Shown here: one piece after another, positions 31,916 to 38,976 of the stretch
Position numbering within the stretch: position 1 is the first letter of the stretch
How the letters are laid out: each line of letters opens with the position of its first letter
Source: Alloalcanivorax mobilis
Lineage (GTDB): Bacteria > Pseudomonadota > Gammaproteobacteria > Pseudomonadales > Alcanivoracaceae
Assembly (NCBI RefSeq): GCF_002864685.1
Contig: NZ_NMQZ01000018.1
Span: forward strand, 45,948-109,947
DNA: 64,000 bases
Direction: 5' to 3'
The notes under the pieces: generated by a model
The model's input: the letters and a program-made list of their open reading frames with translations, nothing else
Database searches by the model: none
Told to the model about the DNA's origin: nothing
Translations under genes and position numbers: made by a program

Positions 31916-32176
31916 ATGGCCAATGTATTGAGAGCCCCGGCGCACCCGGCCACCAGCGTTGGCGTGATGCTCGAAGAAGAGTTTCTTGAGCCTCTAGGCA
32001 TTACCCAAGATGGGCTGGCCAAGGCGATGGGTGTGACCTCGGAAACGGTAAAAGAGCTCTGTAGCAATCGCCGCCGCGTAACCGTCGAGACGGCGACCTT
32101 GCTTGCCGAGGTGTTGGGCACCACGCCAGCTTTCTGGTTGAATTTACAACGTCTCAATGATGGCCACGGTGGTTGA
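31916..32176 (+). CDS. higA: HigA-family antitoxin (no adjacent HigB)
   Basis: 86 residues, an XRE-type helix-turn-helix of the HigA branch: HPATSVGVMLEEEFLEPLGITQDGLAKAMGVTSETVKELCSNRRRVTVETATLLAEVLGTTPAFWLNLQ. The phrase PAFWLNLQ is a HigA hallmark. The expected upstream HigB toxin is absent; a small antitoxin-like gene is there instead. It overlaps the nucleotidyltransferase gene by 20 bp. It may be an orphan that survives as a regulator. Confidence 0.85.
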   Translation: MANVLRAPAHPATSVGVMLEEEFLEPLGITQDGLAKAMGVTSETVKELCSNRRRVTVETATLLAEVLGTTPAFWLNLQRLNDGHGG

Positions 32177-32462
32177 CCGCGCCGAAACGCTAAAAGCCCT
32201 GCGTGCCCATTGGTCTTTCCTGGTCCGTGAATTCGACGTCAGGTCGTTGGCGCTCTTCGGCTCGGTGGCCCGGGACGAAGCCAGTGCGGACAGCGACGTG
32301 GATATTCTAGTGATCTTCGACGGGCCAGCCACGTCCGCCCGCTATTTCGGTTTGCAATTCTATCTCAAGGATTTGCTGGGGCGTCCCGTGGATCTGGTGA
32401 CGGACAAGGCGCTACGTCCGGAGCTCAGGCCCTATGTTGAAGCTGAAGCCGTTTATGTTTGA
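32157..32462 (+). CDS. MntA-like nucleotidyltransferase antitoxin
   Basis: 101 residues; two consecutive ATGs at 32157 and 32160. Minimal nucleotidyltransferase fold with LALFGSVARDEASADSDVDILVIF (the GSxxR...DxD active site) and VDLVTDKAL. In type VII systems MntA AMPylates and silences a HEPN RNase encoded next to it. No HEPN gene follows: 34 bp after the stop the sequence runs into the repeat array at 32503, so the partner was probably lost when that cassette arrived (inference). Confidence 0.88.
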   Translation: MMATVVDRAETLKALRAHWSFLVREFDVRSLALFGSVARDEASADSDVDILVIFDGPATSARYFGLQFYLKDLLGRPVDLVTDKALRPELRPYVEAEAVYV

Positions 32463-32502
32463 AGGGAGCCGGGATGCCGCTCTGGATGACTGACTGTTAA
32501 TT

Positions 32503-32574
32503 TTCCGGCCAATTTACTGCAAGAAGGTCGATTTCCGGCCGTTTTACTGCATTCCCGGTCAAATTACTGAATCT
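32503..32574. repeat. left array of three CCGG-NN-TTACTG units
   Basis: Three units in one direction: TTCCGGCCAATTTACTGCAA at 32503, TTCCGGCCGTTTTACTGCAT at 32533 and TCCCGGTCAAATTACTGAAT from 32553. Starts are about 30 and 19-20 bp apart. The same three-unit block with the same spacing lies at 35560-35632 in front of the intact higBA genes. Here it is followed within 10 bp by the broken higA copy. Confidence 0.8.
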
Positions 32575-32583
32575 TGGAGGCTT

Positions 32584-32812
32584 ATGACTCGCATCGCACC
32601 CGTGACGCCCGGTGAGCTGCTTCTCGAGGAATTCCTCAAGCCCCTGGGTATCACCAAATATCGTCTTGCTAAAGAGATCGGCGTGCCGGCGCAGCGCATC
32701 GGCGATATCGTCGCCGGTAAGCGCGTCATCACCGCGGATATTTCGGCCTGTCCCGTGACTATTGGCTGCGGGCCCAGGTGGAGCATGATGCAGAGGCGGC
32801 CGTGAGCTGATG
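32584..32812 (+). pseudogene. broken higA copy
   Basis: The first 51 codons nearly duplicate the intact higA at 36015 (MTRIAPVTPGELLLEEFLKP and onward). After GCGGATA (around 32740) 23 bp of the intact copy are replaced by one T, a net loss of 22 bp, so the frame shifts and the product ends early at 32805. Beyond the break the DNA still matches the intact gene in another frame (CGGCCTGTCCCGTG, then CCAGGTGGAGCA). The matching higB is missing altogether. Confidence 0.88.
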
Positions 32813-32866
32813 GCCATTCGTCCTTGGAGTGACCGGGAAGGCGTTTGACCGGTGGTCCAGACCGAA

Positions 32867-32954
32867 TACCCATTTTAGGGTTTCGGGAGAGTTCAATATG
32901 GGTTTTCCTATATGAGGGTACTCATACTGGGTCTATAGTTACCCATTATGGGTA
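32867..32954. promoter_or_regulatory. operator-like TACCCA/TGGGTA repeats before the nucleotidyltransferase gene
   Basis: A perfect 15-bp palindrome TACCCATTATGGGTA (32940-32954) covers the ATG at 32948. An imperfect one, TACCCATTTTAGGGT, begins at 32867, and half-sites ATGGGT and ACTGGGT lie between. The arrangement suggests autoregulation by the winged-helix part of the downstream protein. Related palindromes occur at 36341-36376 after the intact higA copy. Confidence 0.6.
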
Positions 32955-33610
32955 TAAATCACGGTACCGAAACCAATCCCGGTCGCCTCTCCCTGGCCGA
33001 CGCCTTGTTCTCCAGCACCCAGCAGCGGGTGCTGGGGCTGCTGTTCGGCCAGCCGGAGCGGAGCTTCTTCGGCGCCGAGGTGATCGGCCTGCTGGGCATG
33101 GGGTCCGGCGGGGTGCAGCGGGAGCTGAAGAAGCTGGCCGATAGCGGGTTGGTGCGGGTGTTTCGGGTGGGCAATCAGAAGCACTATCAGGCAAATCCTG
33201 AGTCGCCGATCCATGCCGAGCTGGTGGGGCTGATTCGCAAGACCGTGGGGCTGGTGGAGCCGCTGCGACAGGCGCTGGCGGCCTCTCCGGAGGCCATTGA
33301 ACTGGCGTTGGTCTACGGCTCGGTGGCTAAGGGCGGGGCCACGGCGGCGAGCGATATTGACCTGCTGCTGGTGTCCGATACTCTGACTCTTGAATCGGCC
33401 TACGGGATGCTGGCCGATGTGGAGAGCGCCTTGGGGCGGCCGATCAACCCGACGTTGTACACCAACGCGGAGTTCGAAAAGCGGTTGAGGAACGGCAACC
33501 CGTTCCTGAGCAAGGTGCTTTCGGGGGACACCATACTGTTGCAAGGACGCTTACCCGATGACTTCCAACCCTCTGGAGAATCTGGCCCGCACCGGCCAGC
33601 TCAAACCTGA
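32948..33610 (+). CDS. winged-helix nucleotidyltransferase (antitoxin-type)
   Basis: 220 residues. Residues ~15-85 form a winged helix (TQQRVLGLLFGQPERSFFGAEVI, GVQRELKKLADSGLVRVFRVGNQKHYQANP); residues ~105-200 are a minimal nucleotidyltransferase (LVYGSVAKGGATAASDIDLLLVSD). Such HTH-nucleotidyltransferase proteins pair with HEPN toxins. The downstream HEPN gene overlaps its 3' end by 53 bp and is truncated. The start codon lies inside a perfect palindrome that is probably its own operator. Confidence 0.85.
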   Translation: MGINHGTETNPGRLSLADALFSSTQQRVLGLLFGQPERSFFGAEVIGLLGMGSGGVQRELKKLADSGLVRVFRVGNQKHYQANPESPIHAELVGLIRKTVGLVEPLRQALAASPEAIELALVYGSVAKGGATAASDIDLLLVSDTLTLESAYGMLADVESALGRPINPTLYTNAEFEKRLRNGNPFLSKVLSGDTILLQGRLPDDFQPSGESGPHRPAQT

Positions 33611-33833
33611 ACCGCCGGTCGAGACGGAACTGAGCGGTCTGTTCCTTTCCGGGCAGCGCCGGCTGGCCGATGCCGAGCGGGAAAGCCTGAGCCTGGAAAG
33701 CCGCTTCGATCTCGCCTACAACGCGGCTCACGCCCTGGCGCTTACGGCCCTTCGCCTGCAGGTGGCAGATCAGCCGTACATGCTTCCGCAGCGCACGGCT
33801 TGCTTCCGGATTGAACTGTCAAGGATTGCTTGA
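33558..33833 (+). pseudogene. 3'-truncated HEPN-domain toxin
   Basis: 91 residues. The first ~70 (ETELSGLFLSGQRRLADAERESLSLESRFDLAYNAAHALALTALRL) read as the start of a HEPN toxin of the type paired with HTH-nucleotidyltransferases. The frame then passes into unrelated residues (CFRIELSRIA) and stops, before the RNase motif (R-x4-6-H) that should lie in the missing half. It is therefore probably inactive. The break lies a short distance before the 3' end of the Fic gene. Confidence 0.7.
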
Positions 33834-33881
33834 CAGTTGTTGGTAGGTGGACAGTCTGGGGCTCATGCCGTTACCCGCAGT

Positions 33882-35471
33882 TCACTCGGAATTCATAGAG
33901 AAGGCTTCTCGAACAAGTTTTTCTGCCTCCGCAATCTCCTCCTCTGTCATCCAATCAAAATGGCTTTTGCGCTTATTGGCTGAAAGCAGTCCGTCATTCT
34001 GCCGCACGACCCGCACAAACAGTTCCAGGCTGTGGTCCGGCCAGTCCAGCAACCCGTTCAATGCCCGGCAGGCGCGATCGAAGCCCAGTAGGAAGTCGAT
34101 TTCCTCTTGAAGGTCGTGCTCGACGGTGCGCTCCAGGGCCCGGTAGAGGAATTCTGTTTGTCGGGTGAGGTCGGGGTAGCGGAAATAAACGGTGTCGTTG
34201 CCGACGGCCGGGATGTCTGGCGTGTCCGGGTTGTAGTCGGTGAACCGATTCAGGGGCCTGGAGAAGTGCTCCAGCGTCTCGATGTAGTCATCCAGGTTGG
34301 CCAGGATCACCGCTGATACTGGCAGGACGATGCCGCGCGGGGTAAACCCGGCTTTGGCCAGGGTATCGTGAATCAGGTAGCGGTGGATGCGGCCGTTGCC
34401 ATCCATGAAGGGATGAATGTAGACGAAACCAAAGGCGATGCAGGCGGCGGCGATCACCGGGTCCATGGGCGGAACATACACTTCAAAGCGCTGGTTGACG
34501 AAGTCCGCGACTAGCGAGGGGCTCTTATCGTTTTTCTCTTGGTCCCGCACCTCTTCCAGGTCGTCGCTCAGGTTTGAGGACATTGTGAGCAACCCGTCCA
34601 TCAGCTTCTGGAGGTCTTCCGGTCTGGCGGGTACGAAATCGATTTGCTGGCGATGGCCAAGATCCTTGCCAATCCAGTTTTGTCGGTGCCGCCAGGTGAA
34701 CTCGTGAAAGCGGGGATCAATCACGGTGTTTTGCAGCTCGACCAGCCTTTCTTCGGTGAGCGGTTCGTGGGCATCCGCCTGTCTCAGCATGTCCGCGAAA
34801 CGCTGTGCCTTCTTGGGGCTCGGCTTTTCCCGCTCCACCTCGAACGAGGACTGGGTCTCCTTGAGATACAGAAACGCGGCCGCGCGCCTTAGCAGGTCTT
34901 CGTCATACCGGGCCAGGGTCTCGAAGGTGCTCTTGCGGAGATCCTTGCGGACCATGTCATTCAGGTAATCCGTGCGCCTGACCAGGGGGCAGAACGAAGG
35001 CGGCCCGGCGAGGTTGTTGGTGACCCGGAATCGTTTGCTGCGCTCGCCATGTTCCCAGACGAAGTGATGCGCGGGATCGACAGCCAGGACGTACCGGGCC
35101 CGTGATGGGACCGGATCTTCGATGGGAAGTTGCTGCCCGGTCAACCATTCAAACAGGAAGCAGGCTCTCCGGGCGTATTGGGACTGGGGGCTGTCGAGGA
35201 GCCACTTAACCAGTTCCTCGGGGCCCGTTTTTGCGAAGAGCAGGGAAAGGACCTGCAGGTTGACTCCCTCATAGCGAAGCGCAAACTGGATTTGTCCCGC
35301 CAATGTCTCGCCGGGGTCGTAGTTCGGCTCAAAGCGGTGGACGACCTGCCCCCCTTGCTGGGTGCTTTGTCGCCCGCCGCGGATATTGCTGACATACGCA
35401 CACTCATCCAGTGGCAGTGCGCGCAGGACATAGTGTTGGATCAGCCATTGGTAGCCGAGCGGTGTGGACAT
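33882..35471 (-). CDS. Fic-family protein
   Basis: 529 residues from the ATG at 35471; an upstream extension to 35552 would translate the repeat array (it yields a repeated FYCK) and is rejected. The Fic AMP-transfer motif HPFMDGNGR is intact at 353-361. An SSFEVERE segment near 208 resembles the autoinhibitory S-x-x-x-E helix, so the protein is probably self-inhibited (class II). N-terminal residues 1-200 and a C-terminal helical part are typical of larger Fic proteins. Its promoter would lie in the inverted half of the repeat array at 35481-35548. Confidence 0.88.
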   Translation of the reverse strand: MSTPLGYQWLIQHYVLRALPLDECAYVSNIRGGRQSTQQGGQVVHRFEPNYDPGETLAGQIQFALRYEGVNLQVLSLLFAKTGPEELVKWLLDSPQSQYARRACFLFEWLTGQQLPIEDPVPSRARYVLAVDPAHHFVWEHGERSKRFRVTNNLAGPPSFCPLVRRTDYLNDMVRKDLRKSTFETLARYDEDLLRRAAAFLYLKETQSSFEVEREKPSPKKAQRFADMLRQADAHEPLTEERLVELQNTVIDPRFHEFTWRHRQNWIGKDLGHRQQIDFVPARPEDLQKLMDGLLTMSSNLSDDLEEVRDQEKNDKSPSLVADFVNQRFEVYVPPMDPVIAAACIAFGFVYIHPFMDGNGRIHRYLIHDTLAKAGFTPRGIVLPVSAVILANLDDYIETLEHFSRPLNRFTDYNPDTPDIPAVGNDTVYFRYPDLTRQTEFLYRALERTVEHDLQEEIDFLLGFDRACRALNGLLDWPDHSLELFVRVVRQNDGLLSANKRKSHFDWMTEEEIAEAEKLVREAFSMNSE

Positions 35472-35480
35472 AGAGCCCTC

Positions 35481-35632
35481 TTCAGTAAATTGGCCGGTTT
35501 TGCAGTAGAATAGCCGGGAATAGGGGCTTTTGCAGTAAAACGGCCGGGCCACCGGCCGGTTCCGGTCAATTTACTGAAATTTTAGCGATTTCCGGCCGTT
35601 TTACTGCAAGCCCGTTCAAATTACTGAATCTT
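35481..35632. repeat. right array: six CCGG-NN-TTACTG units, three in each direction
   Basis: Facing the Fic gene (minus strand): units at 35481-35497, 35501-35518 and 35531-35548 (for example CCCGGCCGTTTTACTGCA read on the minus strand). Facing higB (plus strand): TTCCGGTCAATTTACTGAAA at 35560, TTCCGGCCGTTTTACTGCAA at 35590 and CCGTTCAAATTACTGAATCT at 35612. The plus-strand trio has the spacing of the left array at 32503-32574. No open frame is preserved. Regulatory sites or recombination sites are possible. Confidence 0.8.
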
Positions 35633-35682
35633 GGGAAGGTCTCACAGCTGGCATTGCAGGGTCTGGGCCGTGTGTACCTACA

Positions 35683-35720
35683 TGATAACGCTTGACGTTA
35701 ATAACGCGGTGCGTTATCAT
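35683..35720 (+). promoter_or_regulatory. higBA promoter and operator
   Basis: TTGACG at 35692-35697 and TATCAT at 35715-35720 with a 17-bp spacer make a good sigma-70 promoter. An inverted repeat TGATAACGC (35683-35691) / GCGTTATCA (35711-35719) overlaps both elements and is a likely HigA(B) operator. The -10 ends only 6 bp before the higB ATG, so the transcript may be leaderless. Confidence 0.7.
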
Positions 35721-35726
35721 TTGCTA

Positions 35727-36005
35727 ATGATCAGTTCGTTCAAATGCCAGGACACGGAAGCGCTGGCGAGCGGCAGGCGCGTCCGACGTTTCGTTGCTAT
35801 CGAGCGCGTCGCGCTGCGTAAGCTTCGGCAGTTGCAGATTGCCGAGCGGTTGGACGATCTTCGAGTGCCGCCGGGCAATCGCCTGGAAGCCCTGAAAGGA
35901 AACCGCAAGGGGCAGCACAGTATCAGAGTGAACGATCAGTTCCGTCTCTGTTTCCGGTGGACCGCCGCCGGGGCTGCGGACGTTGAGATCGTGGACTACC
36001 ACTAG
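35727..36005 (+). CDS. higB: HigB toxin (RelE/ParE superfamily)
   Basis: 92 residues from the ATG at 35727. HigB hallmarks are visible: MISSFKCQDTEALASGRRVRRF, RKLRQLQIAERLDDLRVPPGNRLEALKGNRKGQHSIRVNDQFRLCFRW and the end VEIVDYH. HigB cleaves mRNA on the ribosome. It precedes its antitoxin, the usual higBA order, with a 9-bp gap that contains AGGAGG. An in-frame extension upstream crosses the promoter and is rejected. Confidence 0.93.
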   Translation: MISSFKCQDTEALASGRRVRRFVAIERVALRKLRQLQIAERLDDLRVPPGNRLEALKGNRKGQHSIRVNDQFRLCFRWTAAGAADVEIVDYH

Positions 36006-36014
36006 GAGGGCATC

Positions 36015-36317
36015 ATGACTCGCATTGCACCCGTGACGCCCGGTGAGCTGCTTCTCGAGGAATTCCTCAAGCCTCTGGGTATCACCAAATATCGCCTTGC
36101 TAAAGAGATCGACGTGCCGGCTCAGCGCATCGGCGATATCGTCGCCGCTAAGCGCGCCATCACCGCGGATACCGATCTGCGCCTGTGTCGTTTCTTCGGC
36201 CTGTCCCGTGGCTATTGGCTGCGTGCGCAGGTGGAGCACGATACGGAGGTGGCGGAGCGCGAGCTGGCGGAGACGCTGGCGGCTATCCGTCCCTGGAATG
36301 AGCGCGAGAGCGCTTAG
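36015..36317 (+). CDS. higA: HigA antitoxin
   Basis: 100 residues with an XRE helix-turn-helix: LGITKYRLAKEIDVPAQRIGDIVAAKRAITADTDLRLCRFFGLSRGYWLRAQ. This is the intact counterpart of the broken copy at 32584, near-identical over its first ~155 bp. It neutralises HigB and should repress higBA through the inverted repeat over the promoter. AGGAGG lies upstream of the ATG. Confidence 0.94.
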   Translation: MTRIAPVTPGELLLEEFLKPLGITKYRLAKEIDVPAQRIGDIVAAKRAITADTDLRLCRFFGLSRGYWLRAQVEHDTEVAERELAETLAAIRPWNERESA

Positions 36318-36340
36318 GCGCTGCCGCCGATTCTTCTAAA

Positions 36341-36376
36341 TACCCACTCTGGGTAGGTGGAAACCCAAAGTGGGTA
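36341..36376. promoter_or_regulatory. orphan TACCCA/TGGGTA operators after higA
   Basis: TACCCACTCTGGGTA (36341-36355) and ACCCAAAGTGGGTA (36363-36376) are the same operator type as those before the nucleotidyltransferase gene at 32948. Here no nucleotidyltransferase gene follows; the next gene is the convergent 3' end of the LysR pseudogene. They look like the remains of a second cassette copy that lost its nucleotidyltransferase-HEPN genes. Confidence 0.6.
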
Positions 36377-36445
36377 CGCTCCTTGTTCGGCGATTGATGA
36401 ACCGAATCCGCGCGCTAATTGGCTCACGGTCCGAGCCGATTCTCT

Positions 36446-37624
36446 TCAAGTAGCCAGGCTCTTACCGGTCTCACCCGCCAACCTCGCTTTCAACGCCCCC
36501 TCCACCGCCTCCATAAAATGCCGCACTCGCGGCGACAGCAACCGGCTGTGCGGGAACACGAACTGCACGGGCATCGGCGGCGGGTCGTAGTCGGTGAGCA
36601 CGGGCACCAGGGTGCCGCGTTCGAAGTCCTGTTGGGCCTGGTAGCTGAGCACGCGGCACAGGCCGAGGCCGTCGCGGGCGGCGGCGAGTTGGGTGTCGAT
36701 CTGGTTGGCGCGTATCAGCGGGTCGATGCGCTGTGACCAGGGTTTGCCGTCCACCAGGAAGTGCCAGGTGCTGCCGGCGGGGGCGAAGCAGACGGTGGGC
36801 CAGTCGTCGAGGTCCTGGGGGTGGCTTGGGTGCCCGCGTTGTTCGAGGAGCTCGGGGCTGGCGCAGAGCACGTAGCCGGTGTGGCCGAGGGGGCGGGCGA
36901 TAAGGGTGCTGTCGGCCAGGTGGCCGATGCGCAGGGCGAGGTCGAAGCCTTCTTCGAGCAGGTCGGTGACGCGGTCGAGGAGTGTGAGGTCGGCGCGCAT
37001 TTGCGGGTGCTGTTTGAGCCACTGGTTGAGCAGGGGCGTGAGGTGCAGGTGGCCGAACATCACCGGGGCGGTTATCGAGAGAGTGCCGGCGGGTTCGTCG
37101 CGCTGGCCGTCCAGGCGGGCTTCGGCGGCGTGGATGTCGGCGAGGATTGAGTGCCCTGTTCCCTGAATAAGTGACCGTCAGAAGGCAGGGGCGCCATCGT
37201 GGCTAGGCGTGCTGTGCAGGCCATAGTGGTGCTATGGGCAAACAGTGCAACGCCGCCACGATGGCGCCCCTGCCTTCCCGAAGGGCGAGCCCCACAAAGC
37301 CCGTGGCTGTGTTGCCGTCCTTGCCAAGGACTATGGCCATTGGCTGCGGACGGCGCCTAACCACGGCCTTTGTGGGGCACGCTGACGGTCACTTATTCAG
37401 GGAACAGGGCACTAACGACAGTGTTGCAGGTAGTCGCGGCCTTCGTCGGTGAGGGCGAGGCGGCGGGTGCTGCGGTTGAGCAGGCGCACGCCCAGGTGGC
37501 GTTCCAGGCCGGCCAGGGTGCGGACGATGGCGGCGGGGGAGCGGTCGAGCTTGTCGCCGGCGGCGGAGAGGCTGCCCTGGTCGACGATGGCGACGAAGGT
37601 GCTCATGGCTTTGAGTTTGTCCAT
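36446..37624 (-). pseudogene. LysR-family regulator interrupted by a MITE
   Basis: The N-terminal winged helix (MDKLKAMSTFVAIVDQGSLS to DEGRDYLQHCR) is encoded at 37624-37414; the effector-binding part, from SILADIHAAEARLDGQRDEP on, is encoded at 37149-36446. The 264-bp element between them brings in a stop right after QHCR. Removing 37150-37413 rejoins the frame as QHCRSILADIHAAE, so the gene was intact before the insertion. The distal part may still be translated from an internal ATG but would lack DNA binding. The regulated genes are unknown; the glyoxalase gene is divergent. Confidence 0.92.
37150..37413. mobile_element. 264-bp MITE with perfect 32-bp terminal inverted repeats
   Basis: Ends 37150-37181 and 37382-37413 are exact reverse complements (32/32), beginning AGTGCCCTGTTCCCTGAATA. 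Inside are two more long inverted pairs: 37181-37203 with 37255-37277 (23/23) and 37290-37306 with 37361-37377 (16/17), so the element folds as two hairpins within one. It has no open frame of note, so it is non-autonomous. No target duplication is evident at the junctions; excision at these ends restores the LysR frame exactly. Confidence 0.92.
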
Positions 37625-37688
37625 GGGAGGTGCGCGGCTCCATTTGTACGAAAAACTGAATAAAGCTAACAGGTTGGCACCATTTATT

Positions 37689-37762
37689 GTGGCCGCCGTC
37701 CATGGCGGCCACCCTGCGGGCCGTCGCTTACGCGACGTCAAAAATCGCTCCCGGCGATTTTT
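37689..37762. repeat. three consecutive hairpins upstream of the glyoxalase gene
   Basis: GTGGCCGCC/GGCGGCCAC (37689-37712), CGTCGC/GCGACG (37722-37737) and AAAAATCGC/GCGATTTTT (37740-37762). The third is a bidirectional terminator shape. They lie between the divergent LysR remnant and the glyoxalase-fold gene, an unexpected place for a terminator, so a repeat element is as likely as transcription control. Confidence 0.55.
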
Positions 37763-37817
37763 TGAATCCGGCGATGGGCGTTTACTGGCGATCCCTGTTT
37801 CACAGAAGGAGCCAGTG

Positions 37818-38234
37818 ATGAAACAACCGCAGTCCATTCGCGAGTACGACCATGTGGGCATCCGCGTCAGCGACCGCCAGGAGGCGGTGGCGTTTTATGA
37901 GCAGCTCGGGTTCACGGAGGTGCGCCGTTTCGAGAAGGCCGAGGCCAACGAGATGGAGACGCCGGACGGCGTGCGCATCAATCTGATCTTCAACGGCACG
38001 CGCCTGCCCCATGGCCGCAACGTGCTGCTGGACGAGCCGGTGAAGTTGCCGGGCGTCACCCACCCGGCGTTCGTGGTGGACGACCTCTATGCCCTGAAGG
38101 ACTGGCTGGACCAGGCCGGCATCGAGATCACCGAGGGCATCCACCGCCTGGGCCCGCGCCGCATCACCCTGTTTATCCGCGATCCCGACCGCAACGTGCT
38201 GGAGTTCAACCAGCTGCTGCCCGAAACCGAATAA
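37818..38234 (+). CDS. VOC (glyoxalase-fold) family protein
   Basis: 138 residues from the ATG at 37818 (GAAGGAG upstream). Two beta-alpha-beta-beta-beta halves are seen: YDHVGIRVSDRQEAVAFYEQLGF and HPAFVVDDLYALKDWLDQAG ending RRITLFIRDPDRNVLEFNQL, with metal-ligand candidates His and the final Glu. Likely a small-molecule lyase, dioxygenase or binding protein; substrate unknown. Followed after 11 bp by a GST gene, so probably a two-gene detoxification operon. Confidence 0.88.
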   Translation: MKQPQSIREYDHVGIRVSDRQEAVAFYEQLGFTEVRRFEKAEANEMETPDGVRINLIFNGTRLPHGRNVLLDEPVKLPGVTHPAFVVDDLYALKDWLDQAGIEITEGIHRLGPRRITLFIRDPDRNVLEFNQLLPETE

Positions 38235-38245
38235 GGAGACTCGCC

Positions 38246-38842
38246 ATGAAACTCTACGATATGGAATTGTCCGGTAACGCCTACAAGGTGCGTCTGTTCG
38301 CCGCTCTGGTGGGCTTGGATGTGGAACTGGTGCCGGTGGATCTGGCCGCCGGCGAACATAAGCAATCGCCGTTTATTGATCTGAACCCCTGGGCGCAGGT
38401 GCCGGTGCTGGAAGACGGTGATGTGGTCCTGCGCGACTCCCAGGCAATCCTGGTGTATCTGGCGCGCCGCTACGGCGGCCACCAATGGTGGCCGGACAGC
38501 GCCGCCCACCAGGGCGACGTGATGCAGTGGCTGTCCACCGCCGCCAACGAGATCAATCACGGTCCCAACGCGGCGCGCTTGATCGATAAGTTCGGCTACC
38601 CGTTGGACAAAGAAAGGGCACTGGAGATCAGTGCGCGGGCGCTGCCGTTGATCGAGCAACACCTGAGCGAGCATCCATGGCTCGCCATGGGCCGCCCGAC
38701 GATTGCCGAGTGCGCGGTGTTTCCCTATCTGGCGCTGGGCTGGGAAGGCGGCGTGTCGCTGGAGCCGTACCCGGCGATCCGCGCCTGGATCGAGCGCATC
38801 AAGGCACTGCCGGGTTACGCCGGCATGCCTGGGATCGAATAG
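38246..38842 (+). CDS. glutathione S-transferase family protein
   Basis: 198 residues. Thioredoxin-like N-terminal domain (MKLYDMELSGNAYKVRLFAALVGLDVELVPVDLAAGEH) with the glutathione-binding VPVLEDGDVVLRDSQAILVYLARRYG, then an all-helical C-terminal domain ending RIKALPGYAGMPGIE. Cytosolic; substrate unknown. AAGGAG precedes the ATG and the gene is 11 bp after a glyoxalase-fold gene. Confidence 0.92.
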   Translation: MKLYDMELSGNAYKVRLFAALVGLDVELVPVDLAAGEHKQSPFIDLNPWAQVPVLEDGDVVLRDSQAILVYLARRYGGHQWWPDSAAHQGDVMQWLSTAANEINHGPNAARLIDKFGYPLDKERALEISARALPLIEQHLSEHPWLAMGRPTIAECAVFPYLALGWEGGVSLEPYPAIRAWIERIKALPGYAGMPGIE

Positions 38843-38976
38843 CGGGCATTAGGTTGCCGCGACAATCAGGCAGGGCTTCGCCAGTTTCCGGCCAGTGGCG
38901 CCTGCATAGAATGGGGCACAATGGACGGGCCGGCGAATGGCCGGCCCCGAAACGCTACCTTCAGGCGGACAACACT

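Noticed and set aside
35472..35552. N-terminal extension of the Fic protein
   Set aside because: The extension is translated repeat array (repeated FYCK phrase), and a normal start lies at 35471.
32503..35632. Repeat units considered as a CRISPR array
   Set aside because: Units are imperfect, about 20 bp, unevenly spaced, present in both directions, with spacers too short and no cas genes.
35631..35726. N-terminal extension of HigB
   Set aside because: It crosses the promoter and operator of higBA; the true HigB N-terminus begins at 35727.
36446..37063. A shortened but complete LysR-like gene
   Set aside because: It lacks the DNA-binding domain, which is encoded in frame on the other side of the MITE, so it is the distal half of a split gene.
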